Origin: Flavobacteriales bacterium
GTDB lineage: Bacteria > Bacteroidota > Bacteroidia > Flavobacteriales > Flavobacteriaceae
Reading direction: 5' to 3'
Assembly: GCA_027065715.1 (NCBI GenBank)
Contig: JAMONO010000027.1
Span: 1-50,146, forward strand
DNA: 50,146 nt
The notes below the pieces were generated by a model that worked only from the letters and a program-made list of their open reading frames with translations, had not been told where the DNA came from and searched no databases. Positions 30,053 to 39,781 of the stretch are shown piece by piece (within the stretch, counting starts at the first letter, position 1; every line of letters begins with the position of its first letter). A program made the position numbers and the translations under genes.

Positions 30053-31643
30053 TGTTTGGTATGGGTTGTGGATAATAACCGAATTCTTTTTCAAAAAAAC
30101 GAAGCATACGCGGCGCAATGGCAGGAAGCGGTGCGTCGCCGGTTTGCCAAAATAAATCCGGTTGTTGCGGAGCATGGTAGTGCAAACGGGCTTTGGTATA
30201 TGTTTTGAAACGGTTCGGCAAACCCGAAACCCGAGGCACCATAATTTGACGGTAATTAAATCCTTTCAAAAACAATAGTGCCGCTAAACTTGTTGCTAAG
30301 AACGGAAAGCTTGCTTTTTGTAATAATTTACCTGATTTTTCGGGTAAAATACGGTGTAATATCAACAAACTCATAAACATTAAACCGTGCATAAAGAAAC
30401 GACTGTTGGGATTGATAAATAAAATGATTGTTAAATATACCGTGTTTGTTAAATATATCCAAAGTAAAGCTTTGCGGTTTTGTTTTTTTCGATTGATAAT
30501 GAAAGGAAAAATCAATATAAAGATTAACATTGCCGGATTAAATATTTTTTCGGGAAATTTGTCGGGAAATAACCATTGCACAAAGGCTTTACTCGATAAA
30601 TTGTTCCATACCAAAGCATGACTTTCATTTTGCCCGGCTGTTTTCAAAAAATGTAAAAGCTCGGGAGGATATTGCCATACGGGTTGTAATACTTTGCCAC
30701 CCCAATTAAAAGGATAAAAGGCATAACCGGTCAGTATGAAGTTTTTGCTCAACCAAAAAACTGCAAAAAGCAAACCGAAACTTGTCAAAAACCACAGGTT
30801 TTTTTTTAATTTCTTAAAATATTTAATCCACAAAACCATAAGCAAAAACAAGTTTACAATTGTCGTAGGTTTGATTAACAGACCGAAAAAAGTTAAGATA
30901 ATAAATTGATTAAAATATTGATTGTCAATTCTTTTATAAAGCTTTACAAATAAATCAAAGACGGTTAATGAAAGTAACCAAACCGGCAAATCGGGAGAAG
31001 GTGCTCCGGTGGTAACCACCCAAACAGGAGCAAACACCAATCCGTAGCGAAGCCAACCGGAAAAATATTGATCGGAATCGGAAAATACCCAAAAAACAAA
31101 CCAGATCAATAAAAAACCGTTTAACGCATTAGCTGTAAATTCGGCTTGATGTCCATTGATGCCGGCTTGTAAAATATGCCAGCCGGAAAATTGACCTAAA
31201 AACGGGTGAATATTCATGAGCCCGTAAACAAAACCCTGTTCATTAGCCCATTTTACGGTTTGTATATAGTAACTTTCGTTATCGGGCAGTAACGAAACGG
31301 TGCTCGAAACAGCAGCCGACAAAACAAATATAACGAGTGTGAAAAACTTTTCAAATCCGTGAAAGGTATGCCACTGTTTCAATATTTGTTTTTTTATTTG
31401 ACAATTTGAACGTAATACATACAAAATCAACATTGATGCAACGCCTACAATTGCCTGAAAATAAACATTATAACCACGAAAATATAAAATTGTCCAGATG
31501 ATAATCATGTAAACAAACATGCCGTTGAGAATTATCCAAAACGGGTGTGTTGCTTCATTTTTTAAGACAAAGCGTTGAAATAAACAACCCAAAGCCGAAA
31601 AAACAAGCCAAGCATATAACCAAGTGAATAACACTAACAACAT
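30024..31643 (-). CDS. Multi-pass membrane protein, glycosyltransferase-C-like
   Basis: About ten hydrophobic segments; SLLPDNESYYIQTVKWANEQGFVYGLMNIHPFLGQFSGWHILQ. Confidence 0.55.
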   Translation of the reverse strand: MLLVLFTWLYAWLVFSALGCLFQRFVLKNEATHPFWIILNGMFVYMIIIWTILYFRGYNVYFQAIVGVASMLILYVLRSNCQIKKQILKQWHTFHGFEKFFTLVIFVLSAAVSSTVSLLPDNESYYIQTVKWANEQGFVYGLMNIHPFLGQFSGWHILQAGINGHQAEFTANALNGFLLIWFVFWVFSDSDQYFSGWLRYGLVFAPVWVVTTGAPSPDLPVWLLSLTVFDLFVKLYKRIDNQYFNQFIILTFFGLLIKPTTIVNLFLLMVLWIKYFKKLKKNLWFLTSFGLLFAVFWLSKNFILTGYAFYPFNWGGKVLQPVWQYPPELLHFLKTAGQNESHALVWNNLSSKAFVQWLFPDKFPEKIFNPAMLIFILIFPFIINRKKQNRKALLWIYLTNTVYLTIILFINPNSRFFMHGLMFMSLLILHRILPEKSGKLLQKASFPFLATSLAALLFLKGFNYRQIMVPRVSGLPNRFKTYTKARLHYHAPQQPDLFWQTGDAPLPAIAPRMLRFFEKEFGYYPQPIPNKKAYYSKKE

Positions 31644-31708
31644 ATCGGAAGTTTATAAGCAAAAATACATTATTTTAACCAAAATTAAATAAGTTGGTTC
31701 CAACCAAA

Positions 31709-34234
31709 CTAAAAAGGATAACTGATGCCCAAGTTTAAAACACCGTCGGTTAGTTTGGTATTTTTTAAATCAATCCAACGTTGTTGCAAGGGTTTGGAAG
31801 GATCGTAAGTTTTGTAAGCCAAGTCAAAACGGATGATAAAATAAGTAAAATCCACTCGCAGTCCGAAACCGGTTGCCAGAGCAATATCTTTTAAGGAAGA
31901 AAGACCGTGAAAAGCACTTTCGGGTTCGGTTTCGTTATTGTCTATATTCCAAATATTGCCGGCGTCGGCAAACAAAGCACCTTTAAAATAACCTGCCAGC
32001 GGAAAACGATATTCCAGGTTGGTTGTTATTTTAAAATTAGCTTCATTAAACTCATTGGGACCGCCCGTAGTGCCGGGACCCAATGAATATGCTCGCCACC
32101 CGCGTATATCGTTGGAACCGCCTGCAAAATAACTCGACACAAAAGGTACGCTATGCGAATTGCCGTAGGGTATGGCATAGCCGACAAATGCCCTGTAAGC
32201 CAAAATATGTTCTTTGTGTAGTTGCCAATGTCTTACAAAACTCAAATCGGTTTTGAAATATTCGGCATAAGGCACACCGTTTATGGTATATTGTGCCAAA
32301 TCGTTGCGAGGCAAATCCAAAGCGGTAGCAAATAATCCCAGTGCGGTACCCGACAATTCAAATGAAGAATTGAACAGATAAAAATCAGATTGTAAGGCTT
32401 GTTTGCGACTGTCGTAAAAAAAATCGAATTTGTTACTGAGAATAAAAATGTTTTGCGTAATGCGTTCTTCTCGTTCTCGAATAGCTTCAAGTTCTTCACA
32501 AACATCGGGATATTGATTGCAAAACGTCGGGTTATTTTCGTCAATTAACGAATCTATGACCAAATCGGCTGTTTCGGGTGTTACGGATTGTCCGATACCA
32601 TTGAGCAAAGTTTTTAATCTTTCGTATGAAAGCGTATAAATTTTAAAATAATTTTCGGCTTTACGATTGGTAATAAATTCATAATTTATCAGGTCTATTT
32701 TAAATTTTCGTTCTTTAATGGGACGCCATTGAAAACCAAAAATACCCGCATATTTGCTTCTGTCCAAACCGATATTGGTTTGTGTGTTTGCCAAAAAAGT
32801 AATATACGTGGAAGGCAACATGTATTTGGGTATGTATTTGTTTAATCCGAAAGGTAATAGCAATCGCGGAAAACGTAAAGTAACATCGGTTCCCAATTCG
32901 CTGACGTCAAATAATTGTTCTTCCGATTTGTCCAAACTTTTGGACGAAGCAGTCATAAAATATAATGAAGTATTTAAAACTTCGGCACCTCTGAACAGAT
33001 TTTTGGCACTAAATGACATACTGCTCTTGATACCGAAATCGTGTATGTTGGAATGTGTAAAATCGACGCTTCCTTTCCAACTGAAACGTTTTTCGGCTAT
33101 TAAATAAATGTTGGTTGTCAGAGTGGTATCGATTTTGTTTTCGACATATTGAATATATGCCTGTTTAAAATTTTGTAAACTCATCAACAATCGGTGTGTA
33201 CGCAAACGGTCTATATCGCTGTAAAACTTACCTTTTTTGATAAATACCGAACCGGTAAGCAATTTGGGTTTGTAGCGAAGTTTGTCATCGATACTATATA
33301 AATTTATTTGGTCAAAATAAAGCGAATCTTGTTTTTTAATAGTATCAAAATTTTTGTTTTTTGAGATATAAATATTTACGTTTTTGATACGATACGGCAA
33401 AAACGGTTCGGTATATACCGTATCTTCTTTGGTAATGGTTCGATTGGGAATGTTCAAAAAAGTTTCCAAATCGTAGCGGTTATTAATGGTGTCGTAAACC
33501 AAGTCAAAATTGACATACGAAGGTTGAAAGTGATATACTCCTTTGTTGCGAAACAAATCGGTTAAACGTTCCTTTTCTTTGACAAAATTGTTTCGGTTAT
33601 ATCTTTCGCCGGTTTTGATATATGTTTTATCTTCGTATTCATTGTAAAGTTTTTGCAAATATGTCGAACTGATTTCTTGTTCGTATTTTTTTATAACATA
33701 AGGCTTATTTTTTTTGATGTGAAAAACAATATCGGCTTTGTGCTTGTTTACAGTGTCTATTTGATAAGATACTTTGGTATCGAGATATGCGTGACTTACG
33801 TAGTAAAAATGCAAGCGTTCGGCTGAAAGTTTGGTTTTGACGGTATCTATAAAAACAGGTTTTTCGCCGTTGTTCATAATGGTTTTGTTGATGTCTTTGT
33901 AATAGCGTTGCAATTGCACGATTTGTTTACGCGAAATAAACCTTTGCAAAAAGCGGTAAGTCTTCGGGTGGTTTTTAATCCAATGATAATAAGTGTAATC
34001 GGGATGCAGGTCAGCCAGCATATATAAGTCGGCTAAATACGGATAGCCGAAAACCGTTGTATTGGGTTGTTGTAACAATAAAGCATCAATTTCATCCGAT
34101 TTTTCGTTTTGCTTATCAACTATAATTTTATTTTTGCGTAACAAACGTTTTCCTTCGGGTATTTTTCGATACAAATTGCATGAACCCAATCCCAGTATTA
34201 AAAAAAATAATAATATTTTTGTAAAATATCTCAT
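31709..34234 (-). CDS. TamL/BamA-like outer membrane lipoprotein (surface antigen D15 family)
   Basis: Lipobox LGSCNLY; POTRA-like N-terminus; C-terminal YFAGGSNDIRGWRAYSLGPGTTGGPNEFNEANFKITTNLEYRFPL...GISYPF. Confidence 0.88.
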   Translation of the reverse strand: MRYFTKILLFFLILGLGSCNLYRKIPEGKRLLRKNKIIVDKQNEKSDEIDALLLQQPNTTVFGYPYLADLYMLADLHPDYTYYHWIKNHPKTYRFLQRFISRKQIVQLQRYYKDINKTIMNNGEKPVFIDTVKTKLSAERLHFYYVSHAYLDTKVSYQIDTVNKHKADIVFHIKKNKPYVIKKYEQEISSTYLQKLYNEYEDKTYIKTGERYNRNNFVKEKERLTDLFRNKGVYHFQPSYVNFDLVYDTINNRYDLETFLNIPNRTITKEDTVYTEPFLPYRIKNVNIYISKNKNFDTIKKQDSLYFDQINLYSIDDKLRYKPKLLTGSVFIKKGKFYSDIDRLRTHRLLMSLQNFKQAYIQYVENKIDTTLTTNIYLIAEKRFSWKGSVDFTHSNIHDFGIKSSMSFSAKNLFRGAEVLNTSLYFMTASSKSLDKSEEQLFDVSELGTDVTLRFPRLLLPFGLNKYIPKYMLPSTYITFLANTQTNIGLDRSKYAGIFGFQWRPIKERKFKIDLINYEFITNRKAENYFKIYTLSYERLKTLLNGIGQSVTPETADLVIDSLIDENNPTFCNQYPDVCEELEAIREREERITQNIFILSNKFDFFYDSRKQALQSDFYLFNSSFELSGTALGLFATALDLPRNDLAQYTINGVPYAEYFKTDLSFVRHWQLHKEHILAYRAFVGYAIPYGNSHSVPFVSSYFAGGSNDIRGWRAYSLGPGTTGGPNEFNEANFKITTNLEYRFPLAGYFKGALFADAGNIWNIDNNETEPESAFHGLSSLKDIALATGFGLRVDFTYFIIRFDLAYKTYDPSKPLQQRWIDLKNTKLTDGVLNLGISYPF

Positions 34235-34296
34235 ATAATTTTAAGTCGTTACAAAAGTAAATTTTTTAAATGACATTTCTAAATTTTTAATTCCGA

Positions 34297-35025
34297 ATGA
34301 CCCAATCCGAAAAAAAACATATCAAACAACTGCAGCAAAAAAAATACCGAAATTTATATGGTTCATTTGTTGTTGAAGGACTAAAAAGCATTCGTGATTT
34401 TTTGGCGGCAGGTTATATACCCGAAAAAATTTATTCGACGGTGCCGTTTGAGCAAATGAAAAATCAGGATTTGCCGGTCGAAATCATCTCCGAAAAAAAT
34501 TTGCGACAAATCAGTTTTTTAAAGAACCCGAAAGATGCTTTGGCAATTATTAAAATACCCAAATCTTTGTCGTTGCCACAATCCGGTTGGATTATTGCCT
34601 TGGATAATTTGCAAGATCCGGGTAATTTGGGCACCATAATTCGAACGGCAGATTGGTTTGGTATAAAAAATATTGTTTGTTCTTTGGATACGGTGGACTG
34701 CTATAACCCGAAGGTTGTTCAAGCTACCATGGGTTCTCTGGCAAACGTATCGGTTTTTTATACCGATTTGTCAAATTTTTTGTCAAAAAGCCGTTTACCG
34801 ATTTTCGGTGCTTGTATGCAAGGAAAAAATATCTATCAAAGTCTTTTTCCTCATCAAGGTATTTTGGTCGTAGGCAATGAAGGCAATGGCATAAGTAATC
34901 ATATTAAAGGTTTGATAACCAACAAGATAACCATACCTAAACATCAGAAAAGTACCGCCGACAGCTTAAATGCAGCAATAGCAACTACTATTTTTGTCAG
35001 CAAAATAATGAGAGAAATAAATTAA
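34297..35025 (+). CDS. TrmH/SpoU family RNA methyltransferase
   Basis: LDNLQDPGNLGTIIRTADWFGI, VVGNEGNGIS, ADSLNAAIATTIFV. Confidence 0.92.
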   Translation: MTQSEKKHIKQLQQKKYRNLYGSFVVEGLKSIRDFLAAGYIPEKIYSTVPFEQMKNQDLPVEIISEKNLRQISFLKNPKDALAIIKIPKSLSLPQSGWIIALDNLQDPGNLGTIIRTADWFGIKNIVCSLDTVDCYNPKVVQATMGSLANVSVFYTDLSNFLSKSRLPIFGACMQGKNIYQSLFPHQGILVVGNEGNGISNHIKGLITNKITIPKHQKSTADSLNAAIATTIFVSKIMREIN

Positions 35026-35170
35026 TGTTGCAAAAAACATACTTAAAACAAAGGCACATAACTTGTCCCGTAAAACCTTATCTTTTTTTCAATAAAAATT
35101 TTCAAAAAAAGTTTATTTAAAACAATTCCAAATAAATAAAAAGTAGTATTTTAGCGTCGTCAAAATCAAG

Positions 35171-35201
35171 GTGGGAATTAGGATTATTTTCCCGCTTTTT
35201 T
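35171..35201 (+). terminator. Terminator-like hairpin in the leader of the DUF1858/DUF2249 gene
   Basis: GTGGGAA-N11-TTCCCGC followed by TTTTTT, 56 nt upstream of ATG 35257. Confidence 0.55.
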
Positions 35202-35204
35202 GTA

Positions 35205-35236
35205 GAAAGGAAGACCGGTTGTAGGCTTTGCCTTTC
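35205..35236 (+). promoter_or_regulatory. Second leader hairpin, GAAAGG...CCTTTC
   Basis: Perfect 6-bp arms flanking a 20-nt loop, 20 nt before the start codon. Confidence 0.35.
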
Positions 35237-35256
35237 ATTCTAATTTAATTGCAACA

Positions 35257-36153
35257 ATGAAAATAAACGCAACTACCAAAATTTCAAAAATATTAAAAGA
35301 AAATCCCCAAGCCATTGATGTAATTGCAGGGATAAATCATAATTTTAGGAAACTGCAAAATCCGATTTTGCGTCGTAGTTTGGCTACCCGCGTTTCGGTG
35401 GCAGATGCTGCCAAAATAGGCAAAGTGCCGGTTGAAGATTTTTTAAAAGCTTTGGAAAAAATAGGTTTTGAAGTGGATTATCACATACCCGATACCGACA
35501 AAAAGAATATTTATATCATGCCACCCGATTTTTCGAATCGTGAAATTGTAAAACTGGATGTTCGTCCAATTATTGCACAAGGAAAAGACCCTTTTGGTTA
35601 CATCAACAAAGCAGCCAAAAACCTCAAACCCGAACAAATATTGCTCATTATCAACGACTTTGAACCCATACCGCTGATTGATTATCTTATAAGCAAGAAC
35701 TTTGTGCACTGGATGAAACAAGATGATGAAGGCAATTATTTGACATATTTTAAATTGAATTGTAAAAAACCCGGATTTTGGCAACGATTGTTTGGCAAAA
35801 AAGAAGTACCTTGTCGTTTTCACAGCCTCGATAAGGAAGTAAGCAGCTCGAAACAAAACGAAAAAGCACCGGTTTCCGTGCCACATCAAAAAGAAGGTGA
35901 TTTTGAAAAAATTGAAAAACAATATGACGGCAAAATGAAACAAATTGATGTGCGCGATTTGGAAATGCCCATGCCCATGCAACGTATTTTGGAAAGTATT
36001 GAACAATTGCCCGAAGGCTATGCCTTGTTTGTGCATCACAAACGAATTCCGCAGTTTTTGTTACCCGAACTAAAAAAACGAAATTACAGTTATGTAGCAA
36101 AAGAAATCGAACCGGATTACACTTATTTAATTGTTTATAAATCAAATAGTTAG
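35257..36153 (+). CDS. DUF1858 - DUF2249 - DUF2249 protein
   Basis: N-terminal TTKISKILKENPQAIDVIAGINHNFRKLQNPILRRSLATRVSVADAAKIG; two copies of a (K/Q)(L/I)DVR...L/F-type domain (35540s and 35940s). Confidence 0.75.
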   Translation: MKINATTKISKILKENPQAIDVIAGINHNFRKLQNPILRRSLATRVSVADAAKIGKVPVEDFLKALEKIGFEVDYHIPDTDKKNIYIMPPDFSNREIVKLDVRPIIAQGKDPFGYINKAAKNLKPEQILLIINDFEPIPLIDYLISKNFVHWMKQDDEGNYLTYFKLNCKKPGFWQRLFGKKEVPCRFHSLDKEVSSSKQNEKAPVSVPHQKEGDFEKIEKQYDGKMKQIDVRDLEMPMPMQRILESIEQLPEGYALFVHHKRIPQFLLPELKKRNYSYVAKEIEPDYTYLIVYKSNS

Positions 36154-36181
36154 AATATAAATTTTTATAACAAATACTACT

Positions 36182-37507
36182 ATGGCAAAAAATTTACACA
36201 CCGATAACGCCCCCGATATCAGCACCGTTAAACCTCATTTTTTGTTTGCCGCCATCGGTTTTTTGGTATTGGGCATATTGATGGTTGTTTCGGCTTCGGG
36301 TTTTTTTCAAGCATATTATAATCATCGACTTTTAGCCATAACGCATACAGCTGTATTAGGTTGGTTAATGATGTTGATATTCGGTTCGCTTTATCAGTTG
36401 ATACCCGTTATTTTCGATACGGCTTTGTATAGTGAGCGATTGGCTAAATTTACCTTTTGGTTCACAGCCGCAAGTATTATTTTTTTGGTTTATACTTTTT
36501 GGATAGGCGATTATGTTCGTTTACTTCCTTATGCAGCTACATTTATGTATTTGTCTTTGTTTTTCTTCGTGTTTAATATTATGATGAGTTACAAAAACGC
36601 CCGCATCAAAAATATAAAAGCTTCTTTTATTTTATCGGCGGTGTTTTGGTTGTTAATGGCTGAAACCGAAGGTTTATTAACGGCTCTTAATTTCAAATTT
36701 AATTTTTATAATGCCATACACGTGGCACATTTGCATACGCATGCCATTATGGGATTGGTCGGTTTTTTTGTAATGATGATTTTCGGAGTGGGCACTACCT
36801 TGATACCCATGTTCTTAATTTCGCACCGCCTCAATGAAAAATTATTAAACAAATCATTTTATCTGCTTAATACGGGTATAGCCGGATTGGTTTTAAGCAA
36901 ATATCTTTATCCGAACCGGTTTGTAATTTTGGTATTTTGGTCGATAATTATTGCCGGCGTTATTTATTATTTGCTTTACATCAACGATTCGTATAAAAAA
37001 AGGATGAAAAAAACACTCGATGTAGGCATGAAATACACCATGCTTTCGTTGGTATTTCTCGGGTTGCCTGTTTTGTTAAGTTTAATTTTAATTTTATTGC
37101 CGAAATCAAATGGTTCCCGATATGCCGAAATCATTATGTTATTATACGGTTTGAGTATGATATTCGGTTTTTTTACTACCATTGCTTTGGGACAAACTTA
37201 CAAAACACTGCCTTTTATTATTTGGCTCGAAAAATATCAAAAACTGGTCGGTAAATATCACACCCCACTACCCCGCGAATTGTATTCGGAAAAAGTGGCG
37301 GGTGTACAGTTTTATTTGTATATGTTATTTTTGCTTTTTACACCGATTGCTTTAATTTTGCAAAACCAAAATTTGATGCTGATAGCAACGGTATTGTTTT
37401 TGATTGTAAGCGTCTTGTATAATTATAATGTATGGAAAATGTTTTTTCACGATTCGGAACAATATATCAACAAACGAGAAAAAGAAATTTTGAAAGATCA
37501 TAATTAA
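36182..37507 (+). CDS. Haem-copper oxidase subunit I-like / NnrS-like membrane protein
   Basis: 12-TM-like hydrophobic pattern with ITHTAVLGWLMMLIFGSLYQLIPV and HVAHLHTHAIMGLVGFFVMMIFGVGTTLIPMF. Confidence 0.65.
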   Translation: MAKNLHTDNAPDISTVKPHFLFAAIGFLVLGILMVVSASGFFQAYYNHRLLAITHTAVLGWLMMLIFGSLYQLIPVIFDTALYSERLAKFTFWFTAASIIFLVYTFWIGDYVRLLPYAATFMYLSLFFFVFNIMMSYKNARIKNIKASFILSAVFWLLMAETEGLLTALNFKFNFYNAIHVAHLHTHAIMGLVGFFVMMIFGVGTTLIPMFLISHRLNEKLLNKSFYLLNTGIAGLVLSKYLYPNRFVILVFWSIIIAGVIYYLLYINDSYKKRMKKTLDVGMKYTMLSLVFLGLPVLLSLILILLPKSNGSRYAEIIMLLYGLSMIFGFFTTIALGQTYKTLPFIIWLEKYQKLVGKYHTPLPRELYSEKVAGVQFYLYMLFLLFTPIALILQNQNLMLIATVLFLIVSVLYNYNVWKMFFHDSEQYINKREKEILKDHN

Positions 37508-37736
37508 TACACCGGTGCATAAGTTTACCAAGAAAGCGATTATTTTATTAAAATTATTGGCAAAACATTAAATTGACGGATAAAATGATACCAACGTGTC
37601 AAAATAAATACAGTGAAAAAAATTATCTCATTATTGAATAATATTTTCACCCACATGGCAATATTGAAATAATAAACAAAACAATAAATTATCGATTCAC
37701 CATGGTACCCAAACGAACTTAGCGTATCAAATAACC

Positions 37737-37751
37737 TCCCGAATTTCGGGA
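37737..37751. promoter_or_regulatory. Palindrome TCCCGAA-T-TTCGGGA upstream of the DUF59 gene
   Basis: Perfect 7-bp arms, 20 nt before ATG 37772; could form a TCCCG-AATTT-CGGGA hairpin. Confidence 0.45.
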
Positions 37752-37771
37752 CATCAAAAAAATAAAGAATT

Positions 37772-38098
37772 ATGAGTAAAAAAGATATGACTGCCATAAG
37801 AAAAGTAGAAAACGATATTTATGAACTGTTAAAAACCGTAATGGACCCCGAAATTGAATTGGACATTATCAATTTGGGATTGGTTTATAATATTTTATAC
37901 GATGGCGACAAAGATGTGCGTATCGAAATGACCCTATCTACTCCGGCTTGCCCCTTAGGTGATGCCATAACCGACAACGTAAAAAATACGATTAATAAAA
38001 AATATCCCGATTTTAATGTCGATGTCGATTTGACCTTTGACCCGCCTTGGGACGCTTCTATGATTAGTGAAGAAGGTCGTAAAAAATTGGGAATGTAA
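37772..38098 (+). CDS. DUF59 (MIP18/SufT/PaaD-like) Fe-S assembly factor
   Basis: LKTVMDPEIELDIINLGLVYN...MTLSTPACPLGDAITDNV...VDLTFDPPWDASMISEEGRKKLGM. Confidence 0.9.
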   Translation: MSKKDMTAIRKVENDIYELLKTVMDPEIELDIINLGLVYNILYDGDKDVRIEMTLSTPACPLGDAITDNVKNTINKKYPDFNVDVDLTFDPPWDASMISEEGRKKLGM

Positions 38099-38131
38099 AA
38101 TCGGATTAAAATAACATCAATAAAAAAGATA

Positions 38132-38219
38132 GTCTCAAAAGTTTAAACAACTTGGTATCTCCCGAAAATCGAGGTATCGAAACTTTTGCGACAACTTCTA
38201 ATTGATATTCGTTGTTGCG
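38132..38219. repeat. Compound inverted-repeat region between convergent genes
   Basis: GTCTCAAAAGTTT (38132-38144) / AAACTTTTGCGAC (38180-38192), 12 of 13 matched; TGCGACAAC (38187-38195) / GTTGTTGCG (38211-38219). Confidence 0.55.
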
Positions 38220-38222
38220 AAA

Positions 38223-39671
38223 CTAAATTTTTTTTCCAAACAAAGTAGCCGATGTGCAATCGTCTATTAGAACTTTAACCAAATCGCCGGGTTTTTCTTG
38301 TCCGGTTTTTTCAAAAATAACCACGGCATTTTGCGAGTTGCGTCCCATCCAATGACGGTCTGATTTTTTTGAATTACCTTCAATCAATACCTCAACTTCT
38401 TTGCCTACAAACTGTTGCATACGATACAAACTATGTGCTTGTTGTTTGTCGATTATTTGGCGTAAGCGACGCAATTTGACATGATGCGGAACGTCATCAT
38501 TGAGTTTTTTGGCGCCCAATGTGCCCGGACGCACCGAGTAGGCAAACATAAATCCGAAATCATATTTAACGTAATCCATTAAATCCAAAGTTGCACGATG
38601 ATCTTCTTCCGTTTCGGTGCTAAAACCTGCGATCAAGTCTTGCGAAATGGCAACGTCGGGAATGTATCGACGAATGGCATCGATTTTGGCTTTGTATTCG
38701 GCAACGCTGTGTTTGCGGTTCATCAATTTTAAGATGCGGTCACTTCCCGATTGTACAGGCAAGTGAATATGCTTGGCAATATTGGGGTGTTTTGCCATGG
38801 TTTTGATTACATCGAGACTAAAATCTTGCGGATTGGAAGTTGAAAAACGAATACGAATATCGGGAAATCGAGTGGCAACTTTGTCGAGTAATTGAGCAAA
38901 ATCAACAGCTTGTGCCTTGATTTCATCAGGTTGTTTGTCAAAATCTTTTTTTAATCCGCCACCATACCACAGATAACTATCAACATTTTGCCCCAGCAAA
39001 GTTACTTCTTTAAAACCCTTACTTTGCAAGTCCTGTATTTCGAACAAAATACTTTCGGGATCGCGGCTTCTTTCACGTCCACGAGTAAAAGGCACGACAC
39101 AAAACGTGCACATATTGTCACAACCGCGCGTAATGGATACAAAGGCGGAAACTCCATTAGAATTTATCCGAACAGGCTCAATATCGGCATAGGTTTCTTC
39201 TTTGCTGAGCAAAACGTTTACCGCTTTTCGTCCATCTTCCAATTCGTTAATCAAATTGGGCAAATCGCGGTATGCATCAGGTCCTACAACCAAATCGACC
39301 AATTTTTCTTCTTCCAAAATCTTTTCTTTTAAACGTTCGGCCATACAACCCATTAACCCGATTTTGGTTTGGGGTTTGTTTTGTTTCAACTTGTTAAAAT
39401 GTTTCAGCCGGTTACGAACCGTAGTTTCCGCTTTTTCGCGTATCGAACATGTATTGATGAGTATCAAATCGGCATCATCAACATTGTCGGTTGTATTGTA
39501 ACCTTGTTTTAACAAAATGGAAGCAACAATCTCCGAATCGTTCATATTCATTTGACAGCCGTAGCTTTCAATAAAAACTTTTTTGCGATTTTCGGGTTTT
39601 TGAGAATATTGCAATGATTTTCCTTGCAATTTTTCGTCTATATGTTTCGTTATATGCTTATCTCTGTTCAT
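38223..39671 (-). CDS. miaB: tRNA-2-methylthio-N6-dimethylallyladenosine synthase
   Basis: FIESYGCQMNMNDSEIVASIL, RGCDNMCTFCVVPFTRGRERSR, QSGSDRILKLMNRKH, TRAM-like C-terminus; internal ATG at 39671 preferred. Confidence 0.95.
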   Translation of the reverse strand: MNRDKHITKHIDEKLQGKSLQYSQKPENRKKVFIESYGCQMNMNDSEIVASILLKQGYNTTDNVDDADLILINTCSIREKAETTVRNRLKHFNKLKQNKPQTKIGLMGCMAERLKEKILEEEKLVDLVVGPDAYRDLPNLINELEDGRKAVNVLLSKEETYADIEPVRINSNGVSAFVSITRGCDNMCTFCVVPFTRGRERSRDPESILFEIQDLQSKGFKEVTLLGQNVDSYLWYGGGLKKDFDKQPDEIKAQAVDFAQLLDKVATRFPDIRIRFSTSNPQDFSLDVIKTMAKHPNIAKHIHLPVQSGSDRILKLMNRKHSVAEYKAKIDAIRRYIPDVAISQDLIAGFSTETEEDHRATLDLMDYVKYDFGFMFAYSVRPGTLGAKKLNDDVPHHVKLRRLRQIIDKQQAHSLYRMQQFVGKEVEVLIEGNSKKSDRHWMGRNSQNAVVIFEKTGQEKPGDLVKVLIDDCTSATLFGKKI

Positions 39672-39781
39672 GTTTGCAAAGATAAAATTTATTCTCAATC
39701 AACCGGCAATGTTATATAAGTAACTTTTCATACAAAAAAAATATCTAATTTTGCACCATATCAACACAAACAAATAAAACA

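Noticed and set aside
35443-36039. 198-aa minus ORF opposite the DUF2249 gene, and the 131-aa ORF overlapping it
   Set aside because: Antisense to a clear coding frame, no start context or recognisable domain
37540-37797. 85-aa hydrophobic minus ORF in the gap before the DUF59 gene
   Set aside because: Runs across the DUF59 start codon, AT-rich gap gives chance hydrophobic frames
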